This document shows, piece after piece, positions 27,224 through 36,459 of a stretch of 64,000 bases of DNA. Position 1 is the first letter of the stretch, and each line of letters begins with the position of its first letter. The notes below the pieces were generated by a model that was not told the DNA's origin, did not search any database, and saw only the letters and a list, made by a program, of their open reading frames with translations. The position numbers and the translations under genes were made by a program. Source of the stretch: an uncultured Eubacterium sp. (GTDB lineage: Bacteria; Bacillota; Clostridia; Lachnospirales; Lachnospiraceae); the NCBI GenBank assembly GCA_947178105.1, contig CAMWXD010000010.1, positions 24,730-88,729 on the forward strand, written 5' to 3'.

Positions 27224-27598
27224 TCATACGTGAGAAGGTTCATCCAGTTCATCCACCATCTGCCTTAACCGTTCAATCTGCCCGGCGGACAGCTTCTTAC
27301 GGCAAAGCAGGGAGGCAAACAGCTTGTCCACAGAGCCGTCGAAAATCTTGTCAATCAGTGCGTTGGTTTCCGCTTCCTGCACTTCTTCGATCGGGATGAG
27401 TGCATGGCACAGAAAATGCGGCTCTATGCGTTCAATGGCTCCTTTTTTGATGCACCGTTTAATCAGTGTGTAGGTTGTGTTCATATTCCATCCGGTTTCT
27501 TCTTTTAACACGTCTGATATATGCTTAGCCGTCGTATCGCCTTCCCGCCAGAGCACGCCCATTACCTTTAGTTCCGAATCAAATAGTTTTACGCTCAT
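27224..27598 (-). CDS. Orphan BlaI/CopY-family repressor
   Basis: 124 residues with the BlaI winged helix: FDSELKVMGVLWREGDTTA, then WNMNTTYTLIKRCIKKGAIERIEP, and a C-terminal dimer region with ALIDKIFDGSVDKLFASLL. GGGGGA before the ATG at 27598 fits; the longer frame begins at a weak upstream codon. Unlike the other two copies here, no M56 sensor gene adjoins. The downstream gene on the same strand, 27 bases away, is the BECR-like protein, which it might control. A good promoter (TTGACA, 17, TATGAT) lies upstream. Confidence 0.85.
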   Translation of the reverse strand: MSVKLFDSELKVMGVLWREGDTTAKHISDVLKEETGWNMNTTYTLIKRCIKKGAIERIEPHFLCHALIPIEEVQEAETNALIDKIFDGSVDKLFASLLCRKKLSAGQIERLRQMVDELDEPSHV

Positions 27599-27645
27599 AA
27601 TTCCCCCATTTATCCACAAGACCACAGTAGTTTATGTTTGGATCT

Positions 27646-27674
27646 ATCATACTTCTTTCTCCATAAAATGTCAA
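27646..27674 (-). promoter_or_regulatory. Promoter of orphan BlaI gene
   Basis: On the minus strand TTGACA (27674-27669), a 17-base spacer and TATGAT (27651-27646), near consensus, 47 bases upstream of the ATG. Confidence 0.6.
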
Positions 27675-27723
27675 TCCTGTGAAAACGGGATTTTTTGGCA
27701 TGATTTAGGTACTTAACCATTTC

Positions 27724-28599
27724 TTACCTGTCTGCCCCACGCTTTTTGCGCCTATGCATCCCTTCCCAGCGGCACTCGATTTCCTTATAGTAAAATGCGT
27801 TCATCTCCGCGCACAGCAGCAGGATATACATGCAGAAATAAATCCAGAACATCGTCAGTACGATCGTCGTCAGCGAGCCATACATCGAAAACCCGTTAAA
27901 GTAGCCTACATAAATGGATACGCCCACAGAAAACAGATACCATACGACGGTACATAATACAGCGCCGGGAAGCTGATTGTGAAAATTGATTTTATGCCCG
28001 GTGACTGCCTTGCGGTCTGGCAGGGAATAAAACGCCATCATAACAATCAAAATCATAACCGGCGTAATAATCAGTATCCGAAAATCCAATATTCTGGATA
28101 CAATGCCCCCGATCACTGGAAGGTAGTAAATTAAAAGTTCTTCCAGTGACCGCCCGAAAATAATCAGTACCAGAAATAACACAATGGCAACAAGGAAGCT
28201 GAAAGTATAAATGACCGCCTTAATCCTTAAGATCAGCCAGCTCCGTTTTTCCTTTACCCCATTTACCTCATCCAGCCCGTCGGACAGGTAATGCAGGCCT
28301 TTGGAAGCCGACCAGATCGCAACCACTGCTGTCGTAGATAAAATACCAGCAGACTCAGAAAATACCTCATCCAAAATCGTAATAATAATCGGCTCCAGAT
28401 AATCCGGCAGGTACTGGTGCACCCATTGCAGCAGCATCGCTTCTGAGATGGGCGTATACTGGATCAGCGTAATAAAAAACATGATCAGCGGCACTAAGGA
28501 CATCATAATAAAAAAAGCAGTCTGCGCCGCATACGCCCCGATATTATCCTCTTTGCACTTATCCAGCAGCCGCAGGCTGTCTAAAAATACCCGTTTCAT
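27724..28599 (-). CDS. YihY/BrkB-family inner membrane protein
   Basis: 291 residues with six membrane segments. AAQTAFFIMMSLVPLIMFFI near residue 25 and WSASKGLHYLSDGLDEVNG near 110 match the YihY/BrkB (UPF0761) family. TVVWYLFSVGVSIYVG near 230 is another family block. Members were once called RNase BN, but that activity belongs to another protein; the function of the family is unsettled, probably transport or envelope-related. The tail is basic (RRKKRGADR). GGAAGGA precedes the ATG. It follows the SpoIID-type gene by 29 bases on the same strand. Confidence 0.9.
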   Translation of the reverse strand: MKRVFLDSLRLLDKCKEDNIGAYAAQTAFFIMMSLVPLIMFFITLIQYTPISEAMLLQWVHQYLPDYLEPIIITILDEVFSESAGILSTTAVVAIWSASKGLHYLSDGLDEVNGVKEKRSWLILRIKAVIYTFSFLVAIVLFLVLIIFGRSLEELLIYYLPVIGGIVSRILDFRILIITPVMILIVMMAFYSLPDRKAVTGHKINFHNQLPGAVLCTVVWYLFSVGVSIYVGYFNGFSMYGSLTTIVLTMFWIYFCMYILLLCAEMNAFYYKEIECRWEGMHRRKKRGADR

Positions 28600-28628
28600 A
28601 ACTGTTTCCTTCCCAAACTATAGATTTG

Positions 28629-30755
28629 TCAACGGACTTTTTGGATGTTTGCCCCGTCGTAATAAAAAGACAGTATTTCCTTATAATTCCAGCCAGCCTG
28701 CGCCATGCCTGCCGCTCCGTACTGGCTCATGCCCATTCCATGCCCGTTTCCGCCGCCGGTTAATACATACCGTTTGCTTTTTTTATCCAAAGATATCGTA
28801 AAATAAGCGCTTGGCAAAAACCGGGAAGCTGTATCGGTTGTTCCGTCTGCATAGGTGATCTGTTCCATTGCTATGCCGATCACCGAACGTATATTATATT
28901 CCGATCTGATTTCCACTTTACCAAACTCGAACTGAATGGTCAATACTAAAATTGCCCCGCTCTTCCCCCTTTTTGCACAATACATCTTCTCCACGCCGCC
29001 AAAACCTTTTAAGGAAGATACTTTTTGTGCTTTTTTCCCTGTTGTACGGTAATAAGTAATCAGTGCGGGATTGATTTCATGGCGCTGTTTGATCTTTTCC
29101 TTTAACTCTTTCAGGCAGGAGCTCAATTCTGCCCTCGCCTTCCAGCGGAAGTACCGGCTTGTGCTGTCAAAAGCGTCTACATCTGTATTGCTGATATATT
29201 GTTTAAAGTCCGATTCATCAGAAAGATCCAGTTTTTGCCCGTCTTTTGCCGATGGGTTTAACGATTTGATCTTTAAATAAGGGTAAGTGTCTTCATCCTG
29301 GTTCCAGATCTCCATATTTGCCGTATGCCCGGCAGACGAGGAAAAGTAATAGGCATTCACGATCTCATCCTTTACATACATCGCTTCCCCGGCTGTCGCT
29401 TCCACTGCCTGCACATCTGCATCTACAACTTCAGATTTATTATATACCTGATAATTCGTGCTGTCGTCGATCTGTGCATGATAGCTGCTGTAATCGCCCG
29501 CTGCCATCTGCCTGTATACATAGCTCCTGGCGCAGACTGCCTGTGCCTTTAACGCTTCCTCCCCAAACGATGCAGGCATTTCGCTTGCCACAACAGAGTA
29601 CAGGTATTTTTCGATTTTTACTTTGTTTACGACATAGTAGCCTTTGGCATCTCTGTAAACCGTAAAGCTTCCATAATAACCATTTGAGGTATGGCTGCCG
29701 TCTCGATCGGTAAAATATAACCTGCCGTTTTCCTCAGACGGCTCAATCACAGCAAATTTACCTTTCTTAAGCTTCAATGCTTTGATGGATTGAACCTCTG
29801 ATGGTTTTTTCGCCGTCTGTTTCTGGCTTTTTTTCACTACCCACTTACTGTCACATGAAAGGTAGATCTGGTCGTAATAAAGATCTCCTTTATTTAAAAG
29901 CAGTACCTTGACAGTGTCCGAAAGCTTTTTTGATGCCGTTGTTTCCTGCTTTTCGCCAGAGCTTTCCTCTTCTTTGATATTTTTGATCTTGGTAATCGCG
30001 CCGCCTTTGATACACAGTGTACAGGATACGCTGCCTGCGGCTTTTTGCAGTTTTTCCATGCCCTCTTTATCTATGCATGGAATTTTATACTCTATTTTTT
30101 CATATGTGAAGGAAACCTTGCCGCCTTTAGCAGTATGCGCCTGCGCCTGCCGGAGCGCTACTGTCTTTTCCGACTCCGCCTTGATGCCAAGAATGGTATC
30201 GTCTAGCAGGTAAACGCCATATGTATGAAAGCTTGAAAATCCGAACGAAGCAAGATTCCCTTTCAGTATACCGTCCGGTGTCTGGCACGAAGTCCCGTCC
30301 CAGGACAGCACCAGTATCGTTTCCTTGCGTACAACGCCAGCCAGGTCAAGATAATCCAGGATCTGCTCATAACAATCCATGACGGCATCCCGTTTTAACT
30401 GGCCGTTTCCGCCTGCAACCGAAATCGTGCCTGCCAGTCCGATATTTTGAATCAGGTCTTTGAGCTGTCCTTGTGTCACATAAGATTCTGCACGTTTTTC
30501 CCATTCTTTTGGCATTGCATCCCCCTGCAAAAACGACATGCACGATGCAAGCTCTTCGTTTGTCACATAAGAAAGCACTGCTTCCTCTTTTTTATGATAA
30601 AAGGCAAAAAAGAAAAGCCCCGCCAGCACAAGCAGCCCTGCGACCCCGGCAACAAGCAGCCCTGTCCCTGCATTTGCCGGCTGCTTGAACGGACGTTTTC
30701 CCTGCTTATGCCCTTTTTTATGTCCATATTTTTTTAGTTTCTCTGCTCTGTCCAT
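28629..30755 (-). CDS. SpoIID/LytB-domain membrane protein
   Basis: 708 residues. A basic cytosolic N-terminus rich in K and H (KKYGHKKGHKQGKRPFKQ) precedes one membrane segment (LLVAGVAGLLVLAGLFFFAF, about 35-55). The extracellular part has a lysine-rich unassigned region of about 250 residues, then the SpoIID domain: YLYSVVASEMPASFGEEALK, QAVCARSYVYRQM, and the C-terminal GGGNGHGMGMSQYGA. SpoIID enzymes are lytic transglycosylases acting on stem-peptide-free glycan during engulfment; this protein is twice the length of SpoIID, so it is better called a SpoIID/LytB-like amidase-enhancer homologue. CGGAGC before 30755 sets the start over a longer frame. Confidence 0.87.
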   Translation of the reverse strand: MDRAEKLKKYGHKKGHKQGKRPFKQPANAGTGLLVAGVAGLLVLAGLFFFAFYHKKEEAVLSYVTNEELASCMSFLQGDAMPKEWEKRAESYVTQGQLKDLIQNIGLAGTISVAGGNGQLKRDAVMDCYEQILDYLDLAGVVRKETILVLSWDGTSCQTPDGILKGNLASFGFSSFHTYGVYLLDDTILGIKAESEKTVALRQAQAHTAKGGKVSFTYEKIEYKIPCIDKEGMEKLQKAAGSVSCTLCIKGGAITKIKNIKEEESSGEKQETTASKKLSDTVKVLLLNKGDLYYDQIYLSCDSKWVVKKSQKQTAKKPSEVQSIKALKLKKGKFAVIEPSEENGRLYFTDRDGSHTSNGYYGSFTVYRDAKGYYVVNKVKIEKYLYSVVASEMPASFGEEALKAQAVCARSYVYRQMAAGDYSSYHAQIDDSTNYQVYNKSEVVDADVQAVEATAGEAMYVKDEIVNAYYFSSSAGHTANMEIWNQDEDTYPYLKIKSLNPSAKDGQKLDLSDESDFKQYISNTDVDAFDSTSRYFRWKARAELSSCLKELKEKIKQRHEINPALITYYRTTGKKAQKVSSLKGFGGVEKMYCAKRGKSGAILVLTIQFEFGKVEIRSEYNIRSVIGIAMEQITYADGTTDTASRFLPSAYFTISLDKKSKRYVLTGGGNGHGMGMSQYGAAGMAQAGWNYKEILSFYYDGANIQKVR

Positions 30756-30833
30756 CCTACTGCTCCGAAAAATCTTTTCCACATATAAACTAATGTATAC
30801 GCCTGCTTCCTGCTTTATACCTGCAAATGATAA

Positions 30834-30859
30834 AAGAAGCTGCAACGATGCAGCTTCTT
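30834..30859 (-). terminator. Strong hairpin upstream of the SpoIID-type gene
   Basis: AAGAAGCTGC (30834-30843) and GCAGCTTCTT (30850-30859) pair perfectly around a six-base loop. On the minus strand TTCTTTTAT follows, so it would end transcripts arriving from the AT-rich region to the right. Confidence 0.6.
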
Positions 30860-31334
30860 CCTTATCTGATTGGAGCACTTGTTGGAGCGCTTTTTCCAAT
30901 GCTGTATTTTGTTTCCTTTATCTGACGTTGTTTCTTAAAAAATCTTTTGTATACAAAAACGAAAACAGATATCCTTTGTAACAAAGTTCTTTTGTACTTT
31001 AATTCCTTCTTGTAAAAACGAAAAGCCTGTTTCAAAGCATATGCCTTAAGCACTTTTGATAGCAATTCTGCAAGAAGCTTTCTCTTGTGAATAGCCGCGT
31101 TTTTGAATCAGTTCATAAACATACATGAAGTTCATCTCTGCTTTCCTTTCGCTTAATCCTTAGTATCTTGTACAGTTATCTTTTGTACATGCCGGCTAGT
31201 GAACTAGGATTTCTCTTCTGTTTTTTAACAGCTTTTGTATGATCCTTACAAAGCTTCACTTTCGCTTTCCTTTATCTTTTGCTTGGACGTGAACCTTGTC
31301 CATATCTTGCGTATCTTAATAAATCTTTTGTATT

Positions 31335-31443
31335 TCAGTATGCTTGTTTTAGTATTTTTTAGTATTTTTCTGTTGGTATTTTTCTTTTCGGATTCTTCTT
31401 TTAGTATGCTTCTTTTAGGATTCTTCTTTTAGTATTCTTCTTT
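31335..31443. repeat. Degenerate 14-bp tandem repeat
   Basis: On the minus strand, units of CTAAAAGAAGAATC recur about six to seven times with substitutions (AATA, GCATA, CGAAAAG). The tract is purine-rich on that strand. It encodes nothing recognisable and lies in the gene-poor interval before pckA. Confidence 0.55.
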
Positions 31444-31909
31444 CGTCAATGAAATCTTTTCTTTTGTAAAATATTTTGTATGAATTTTGTAAAAGTACTC
31501 CCAAAATGCCGGTCCCGCAATTTTGACTCCTAGCAAAGCTAGGTGGGTAACCTCAATGAAGCTTCTGCCTTCCACTGCGTAATGATGGCCTGACATCCAC
31601 TCCAAAATTTTGGAATCCCATAAAAGAAAATGTAGGTTCAAAATAGCAGGTTATCGAACACCCCAGGAATGTACTTTTATTAAAATTGATTATACTCTAC
31701 TATGTGCAGTATTGCAACAATTATTTACATACAAGATGATGTATTTTATGGTATTTTTGCTGGATTTTATTCCTGACTCTTTTGCCTTCGTCTCTGAAAC
31801 CCCTTGAAAATCAAGGCTTCCAGGCACTTCATGTAATACCTGAACTCTTTTTATATCGTTAAAATTTTTTTGAAGCGCTTCTGGTACGTCTGCTTTCTTC
31901 ATACGCCAA

Positions 31910-31949
31910 GAGCGTGCCTAAAATCCATCTTGTGATTTCAGGCACGCTC
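31910..31949 (-). terminator. Long hairpin 3' of pckA
   Basis: GAGCGTGCCT (31910-31919) and AGGCACGCTC (31940-31949) pair perfectly, and the stem extends inward through AAATC/GATTT. It lies 47 bases past the pckA stop. There is no clean U-tract on either strand, so it may stabilise the mRNA end rather than terminate alone. Confidence 0.5.
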
Positions 31950-31996
31950 CTGGAAACAAGTTTCAAAACTGCAAGCGATAAGATCCGAATTTGCAA

Positions 31997-33703
31997 TTAT
32001 AAGGAGTTCGCCTGCTCTACGACTTTCTGAATCGCTTCAGCCGCATCCGCAGGAAGCTTGTTAAATCCTCCTTCTTTTGTATCCAGTTCCTTCACGTTGT
32101 TCAGGCGGTCTGTCATACGTGCCTTCATCTGCCCTACATAATCCTTGTCAGACAGGTCAGGGACAAAGCCTTCCCACTCGAAGATCTCAATATCTGTAAA
32201 TGGCCCCCAAGGCTTGAATTCCGCCCTGTTTTCCACGATTGCTTCCAGAATGCCCAGAGTATCCTTTGGCTGTACCTTCTTGCCCATGAAGTCGCCTGTG
32301 TTGATAATGTAGCAGTCTACGTTTTTCTCAGCAACGAGCTTTTTAAACTTCTCATAATCGTGTACAAGCGGATACGTACGGAACGGGTTTGCATACGGCT
32401 CGATGACAAGTGCGTTCGGGTCTACGCCAGGAGCAAGCCTTTCTGCGGTTGACCTCTTTGTAGCGAGCGTTGCGCCCATAACAGAAGCCAAAGAAGCTCC
32501 TTTTAATTTTACAACCGGCGGAAGCGTCTGGTCTTTCATAATCCAGAAAATAGCGTTTACCGGGCTGTCAATCTTATCTACGCGGTTTGGCGACCACAGC
32601 TTGGACTTAATGGCGCGTCCATTGCCGTTGCGGATATCTTCGGTTACAAGTACAACCTTGCCGTCTTCATCCAATGTTGCGGAACAGTTCTGTGCGGTTA
32701 ACAGGAACTTGTTGTCTTCACATGCCGTAGGATAATCTGCGGTCTTGTCAAAATACGTCGGCTCTAATGCGATGGATGCGCAGGTGTCGGTGTTGATGAC
32801 AAAAGCGTCGTCATGAAGTACTTTAATAGAAGGATATTTGCCGTCATGCTTTGCGTGTGTCAGTGTGGATTTGCCGGAGCCTGACAGGCCGAATACCGCT
32901 GCTACATACTTGGAGCCGTCGTCGCGCGTATATTCTTTCTGGCCGCCGTGGCAGGATGCATAGCCGTTACGGTTGGCGATCGCCCATGCCAGCGTTAACG
33001 TACCCTTCTTATGCTCGCCAAAATATCTCATGCCAAGGATTGCAGCACAGTTCGTATCGGTATTGAAGTAGCACAAGCACTTGCCGTCGCATACGTCTGT
33101 CTGGTCAGAACCAGTCCACTGCGGGTCGGAGAAAATGTAAACATCCGGTTCATTTCCGTTGCCCACCGGCACGGACTGCTTATACATCTTTGTATAAGTG
33201 TCATTCATATACTGGAAGTTCAGCATCCAGTTATACAGGATATTTTCTTCCCCCTTTGGAATCAGAAGGTGTGCTTTTACCATAAATTCAGGATCAAGCC
33301 CGATAAATACCTGTGCATGGTACATAGTCTTCCAGCGCGTATCGTATACAGCGTCCATTAAGATCTTGTCAAGCTTTGCACAGTCTGTGCCTTCTTTGCC
33401 TGTAATCCTTCTTGCAGCCGCATAACGTCCGGTAATGGAGCCGTCGTTAAATAACAGCACTTTTGCTTCCGGCTCTAAGCCGATTTCTTCTGCTTTGTAC
33501 ACCGGCATATCGGTTACAACGGTTCCAGGCGAATTTTTAGCCAGCTCATAAGCTTCCCGCAGCGTGTTTACTTTTACGACGTTATTGCCGTAAAACGGAG
33601 CCTCGATGATCGCGCGTGTATTCGTCACCGGAGAGCTTGCTTTTGGGAAACCTACCTTATTCGGGCCGATTTCAGTTCTTGGGTAAAAGGCTTTTGTTGA
33701 CAT
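31997..33703 (-). CDS. pckA: Phosphoenolpyruvate carboxykinase (ATP)
   Basis: 568 residues of ATP-type PEPCK, interconverting oxaloacetate and PEP with ADP/ATP. The kinase P-loop FGLSGSGKST is near residue 272 and the metal-binding LHDDAFVI near 305. IRNGNGRAIKSKLWSPN and the C-terminal INTGDFMGKK blocks follow. In gut anaerobes the enzyme often runs toward oxaloacetate, fixing CO2. The citrate synthase gene is divergent and 346 bases away, joining the two at the PEP-oxaloacetate-citrate node. A GGAGGAAAATATAAATG start context is clear. Confidence 0.95.
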   Translation of the reverse strand: MSTKAFYPRTEIGPNKVGFPKASSPVTNTRAIIEAPFYGNNVVKVNTLREAYELAKNSPGTVVTDMPVYKAEEIGLEPEAKVLLFNDGSITGRYAAARRITGKEGTDCAKLDKILMDAVYDTRWKTMYHAQVFIGLDPEFMVKAHLLIPKGEENILYNWMLNFQYMNDTYTKMYKQSVPVGNGNEPDVYIFSDPQWTGSDQTDVCDGKCLCYFNTDTNCAAILGMRYFGEHKKGTLTLAWAIANRNGYASCHGGQKEYTRDDGSKYVAAVFGLSGSGKSTLTHAKHDGKYPSIKVLHDDAFVINTDTCASIALEPTYFDKTADYPTACEDNKFLLTAQNCSATLDEDGKVVLVTEDIRNGNGRAIKSKLWSPNRVDKIDSPVNAIFWIMKDQTLPPVVKLKGASLASVMGATLATKRSTAERLAPGVDPNALVIEPYANPFRTYPLVHDYEKFKKLVAEKNVDCYIINTGDFMGKKVQPKDTLGILEAIVENRAEFKPWGPFTDIEIFEWEGFVPDLSDKDYVGQMKARMTDRLNNVKELDTKEGGFNKLPADAAEAIQKVVEQANSL

Positions 33704-34049
33704 TTATATTTTCCTCCTTTTAAGATAATTGAATTAGATAATTTGAGATGGAACTTTCAAATCAATTTGAAAAAATTCACTAACTTAAACTATACACTAT
33801 GTGATTTTTTTGTCAATCTTTTTTTCTATAAAACCTGCAAAAATAAAAATCATGCAGGATTTTACCGCTGCTGCATGTAGAAAATCCCTGTCCCTGTACT
33901 CTATTGTAATCGATTTTGACAAAAAAATCCATCCCTTTGATTCATTAATTTTTTATGAATAATGTAAAAACTTATGGAATATTCATATTTTTTCTTGTTT
34001 TCCGGTTTTAGTTTGTGTTAAGATAGGTGGCAGACAGGAGGTATGATTT
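33704..34049. promoter_or_regulatory. Divergent control region pckA / citrate synthase
   Basis: 346 AT-rich bases between divergent starts. An inverted repeat ATGAATA (33955-33961) / TATTCAT (33980-33986) lies just before a plausible citrate synthase promoter (TTGTTT, 18, TAAGAT ending about 34025). On the pckA side no strong consensus promoter is evident. No gene is seen here. Confidence 0.4.
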
Positions 34050-35426
34050 ATGAAAGAAAACGAATTTTCCAGGATCACACCTGAACTCCAGCGTCTTGCC
34101 TGCTTAAGCGAGCGGCATTTTACGATTGACCCTTCCTTGTACAACAAATACGATGTCAAGCGCGGCCTGCGTGACATCAACGGCAAGGGTGTGCTGGTCG
34201 GTTTGACTGAGATTTCAGAAGTGTGCGCTACAAAAAGGGATGGAGACCAGATCATTCCTGCTGATGGTGAGTTGTTTTACCGCGGATATAATGTCAGGGA
34301 CATTATTGCCGGACTCGGGCCGGATAACCATTTCGGTTTTGAAGAAAGCGCGTTCCTTTTAATTTTCGGCAAGCTTCCTACCAAGGCAGAATTAGCAGAA
34401 TTCACTGGCCTGCTCTCTTACTACCGCTCCCTGCCGACAAGCTTTGTACGCGATATCATTATGAAAGCTCCAAGCCGTGATATGATGAATACGCTTGCGC
34501 GGAGCGTTCTCACCCTTTACTCTTATGATAACAAAGCAGACGATATCAGCGTGCCGAATGTCCTGCGCCAATGTATGCAGCTAATCAGCCTTTTCCCGCT
34601 GCTGTCTGTTTACGGCTACCAGGCATACCGGCATTATCACGATGGTGATAGCCTGTTTATCCACAAGCCATTGTCTGAGCTGTCCACAGCAGAGACGATC
34701 CTGCATATCCTGCGCCCGGACAGCAAGTATACGCCGTTAGAGGCAAAATTGCTGGACATTGCCCTGATTTTGCATATGGAACACGGCGGCGGCAATAACT
34801 CTACTTTTACAACGCATCTTGTATCGTCTTCCGGTACGGATACTTATTCGGTCATTGCAGCGTCGATCGGATCTTTAAAAGGCCCAAGGCACGGCGGCGC
34901 CAACATCAAGGTCGTACAGATGTTTGAAGACATGAAAGAAAAGCTGTCAGACTGGGCGGATGAAGACGAGGTACGGACGTACTTAAAAGCAGTCCTCCAT
35001 AAAGAAGCCTTTGACCATGCCGGCCTTATTTATGGTATGGGGCACGCCGTTTATTCGCTCTCCGACCCGCGTGCGCGGATTTTCCGCTCTTATGTAGAGC
35101 GTCTTTCCATTGAAAAAGGATATACGGAAGAGTTTGCGCTCTACTCGCTTGTAGAACGCCTTGCGCCTAAAGTGATTGCAGATGAACGCAAGATCTATAA
35201 AGGCGTCAGCCCGAACGTGGATTTTTACAGCGGGTTTGTATACCGGATGCTCGACCTGCCGCTGGAGCTGTACACGCCGATCTTTGCGATTGCCCGTATT
35301 GCCGGCTGGAGCGCCCACAGGCTTGAAGAGATCTCCTATAACGGGCGGATTATGCGCCCTGCTTATATGAGCGTATCAAACCGCAGGGATTATATACCGA
35401 TGGATGCACGTGTAAACGAGCTGTAG
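34050..35426 (+). CDS. Citrate/2-methylcitrate synthase
   Basis: 458 residues. Substrate and catalytic motifs are present: HMEHGGGNNSTF (His), GPRHGGANIKV, YGMGHAVYSLSDPR (catalytic His) and SPNVDFYSGF (catalytic Asp). The N-terminal extension of about 70 residues and GELFYRGYNVRDIIAGLG are typical of clostridial type I-like citrate synthases. It condenses oxaloacetate and acetyl-CoA, the first step to glutamate via a partial TCA cycle. No aconitase or isocitrate dehydrogenase gene is adjacent. A terminator follows the stop by about 20 bases. Confidence 0.93.
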   Translation: MKENEFSRITPELQRLACLSERHFTIDPSLYNKYDVKRGLRDINGKGVLVGLTEISEVCATKRDGDQIIPADGELFYRGYNVRDIIAGLGPDNHFGFEESAFLLIFGKLPTKAELAEFTGLLSYYRSLPTSFVRDIIMKAPSRDMMNTLARSVLTLYSYDNKADDISVPNVLRQCMQLISLFPLLSVYGYQAYRHYHDGDSLFIHKPLSELSTAETILHILRPDSKYTPLEAKLLDIALILHMEHGGGNNSTFTTHLVSSSGTDTYSVIAASIGSLKGPRHGGANIKVVQMFEDMKEKLSDWADEDEVRTYLKAVLHKEAFDHAGLIYGMGHAVYSLSDPRARIFRSYVERLSIEKGYTEEFALYSLVERLAPKVIADERKIYKGVSPNVDFYSGFVYRMLDLPLELYTPIFAIARIAGWSAHRLEEISYNGRIMRPAYMSVSNRRDYIPMDARVNEL

Positions 35427-35444
35427 ATACTGCCAGAACAAATA

Positions 35445-35484
35445 AAGCGGCTGTCGCGCTAAGGAAGTGCGGCAGCCGCTTTTT
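35445..35484 (+). terminator. Terminator after citrate synthase
   Basis: AGCGGCTG (35446-35453) pairs with CAGCCGCT (35473-35480), extended by CGC/GCG inside, followed by TTTT. A standard rho-independent signal. Confidence 0.8.
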
Positions 35485-35539
35485 CGATTTGTACACAAAT
35501 GCCTTCTTTGGAGCTCCTGACAGAGTTTTGCGCACAAAT

Positions 35540-35884
35540 CTACATATGCGCTTCTTTTACTTCGCGCAGTTTTTTTACATACCAGGCGCAGACGATTAAA
35601 AAGCATACGATACTGATAAGGTCTACGTACATGATTCGGATGACATAGTTGTTCAGCATGTCCATAATGCCGTAGAGGCAAATCATGATCCCAAACAAGA
35701 TGGTTGGCTGGTACATCTTGTCGCAGAAGGCTTCCCTGTTTTTGATTTTTGACTGCTCCTGCTTTGGTATAAGGATTGCAGAAGGGATTCCTGTTTTTTT
35801 CATGCGCAATGCGCTAAACAGCGCGTCAGCGCCCAGAATCAGGATAATGATATCGAACACAAGTACGACAATTTCTGATGACAT
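35540..35884 (-). CDS. Small membrane protein of unknown function
   Basis: 114 residues with three predicted membrane segments (about 4-24, 62-80, 84-103). Between the first and second is a polar loop with IPKQEQSKIKNREAFCDKMY. The C-terminal tail is charged (KKLREVKEAH). I do not recognise a family. GGAAGGAAAAAAAGA before the ATG gives a good ribosome site. It is a single gene between the citrate synthase terminator and the divergent CheY-like gene. Confidence 0.65.
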   Translation of the reverse strand: MSSEIVVLVFDIIILILGADALFSALRMKKTGIPSAILIPKQEQSKIKNREAFCDKMYQPTILFGIMICLYGIMDMLNNYVIRIMYVDLISIVCFLIVCAWYVKKLREVKEAHM

Positions 35885-36069
35885 TCTTTTTTTCCTTCCT
35901 GATTTTTTTAATGCTTGTTTTATTGTTCTTTTTTGCTATTATAATCGTTCCTGGAGCACTTCGCAACAAATTTAGCGGCTTTTTTATGATTTCTTCCAAA
36001 TTTTCCATTGCATAATTTGTATTTATCTTGTAAAATTTAAGTATAAGGTTGAAAAAGGAGTGTATCATT

Positions 36070-36444
36070 ATGTTATTATCTGAATCCAAAATTTTAATCG
36101 GGGATGATTCAATTCTGGCGCGGAAACAATTAAAAGATATATTATCAGAGCTTGGTGCAACTCATTATATAGAAGCTGCAAACGGACAAGAAGCAATCGA
36201 TAAATATAATGAAGAACCGGCAGATATTGTATTCCTGGATATTGTGATGCCTGTCAAGGACGGTGTGACCGCTACAAGGGAGATCATGGCGCAGCATCCC
36301 TCAGCAGTGATTATTATTGCTTCGTCCATCGGCACGAAGGAACAGCTTAAAAATGCGATAGAAGCCGGCGCAAAGGACTTTATCCAGAAGCCTTTCTCGG
36401 TGCACAATATTCAACGGATCGTGGAAGCACGTTTTGATCACTAA
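36070..36444 (+). CDS. CheY-like single-domain response regulator
   Basis: 124 residues forming one receiver domain: ILIGDDS (acidic pair), phosphoacceptor Asp in VFLDIVMPVKDG, IASSIG and the Lys in DFIQKPFS. No output domain. AAAAGGAG about ten bases upstream sets the ATG at 36070. It is followed 15 bases later by a protein with a CheX-like domain, which in chemotaxis is a CheY phosphatase, so the two probably form a small phosphorelay pair. No flagellar or chemoreceptor genes are near. Confidence 0.88.
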   Translation: MLLSESKILIGDDSILARKQLKDILSELGATHYIEAANGQEAIDKYNEEPADIVFLDIVMPVKDGVTATREIMAQHPSAVIIIASSIGTKEQLKNAIEAGAKDFIQKPFSVHNIQRIVEARFDH

Positions 36445-36459
36445 AAAGGGAGACAATCT

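Larger units (their letters stand above)
30860..31996. other. AT-rich stretch without a convincing gene
   Basis: More than 1.1 kb separates the SpoIID-type gene from pckA. Short minus-strand frames (about 67 residues at 30862-31065, 70 at 31429-31641, 70 at 31690-31902) are basic or low-complexity, match no family I know and lack good ribosome sites; I do not call them. Visible structure: a 14-base degenerate tandem repeat (31335-31443), a CCTTGA-AAA-TCAAGG palindrome at about 31803-31817, and the long hairpin at 31910-31949. The base composition differs sharply from flanking genes and the stretch may be decayed mobile DNA. Confidence 0.5.

Noticed and set aside
27724..28599. YihY-type protein as ribonuclease BN
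   Set aside because: The membrane family was historically misnamed; RNase BN activity belongs to a soluble metallo-beta-lactamase-fold enzyme.
30862..31065. Basic 67-residue frame as a small protein
   Set aside because: Lys-rich low-complexity content, no ribosome site, and its end overlaps sequence next to a terminator hairpin.
31803..31817. CCTTGA-AAA-TCAAGG palindrome as an attachment site
   Set aside because: No integrase and no second copy in the window; not enough to claim an att site.
31429..31902. Two 70-residue minus-strand frames as genes
   Set aside because: No ribosome sites, no recognisable family and skewed composition; better left as an unassigned interval.
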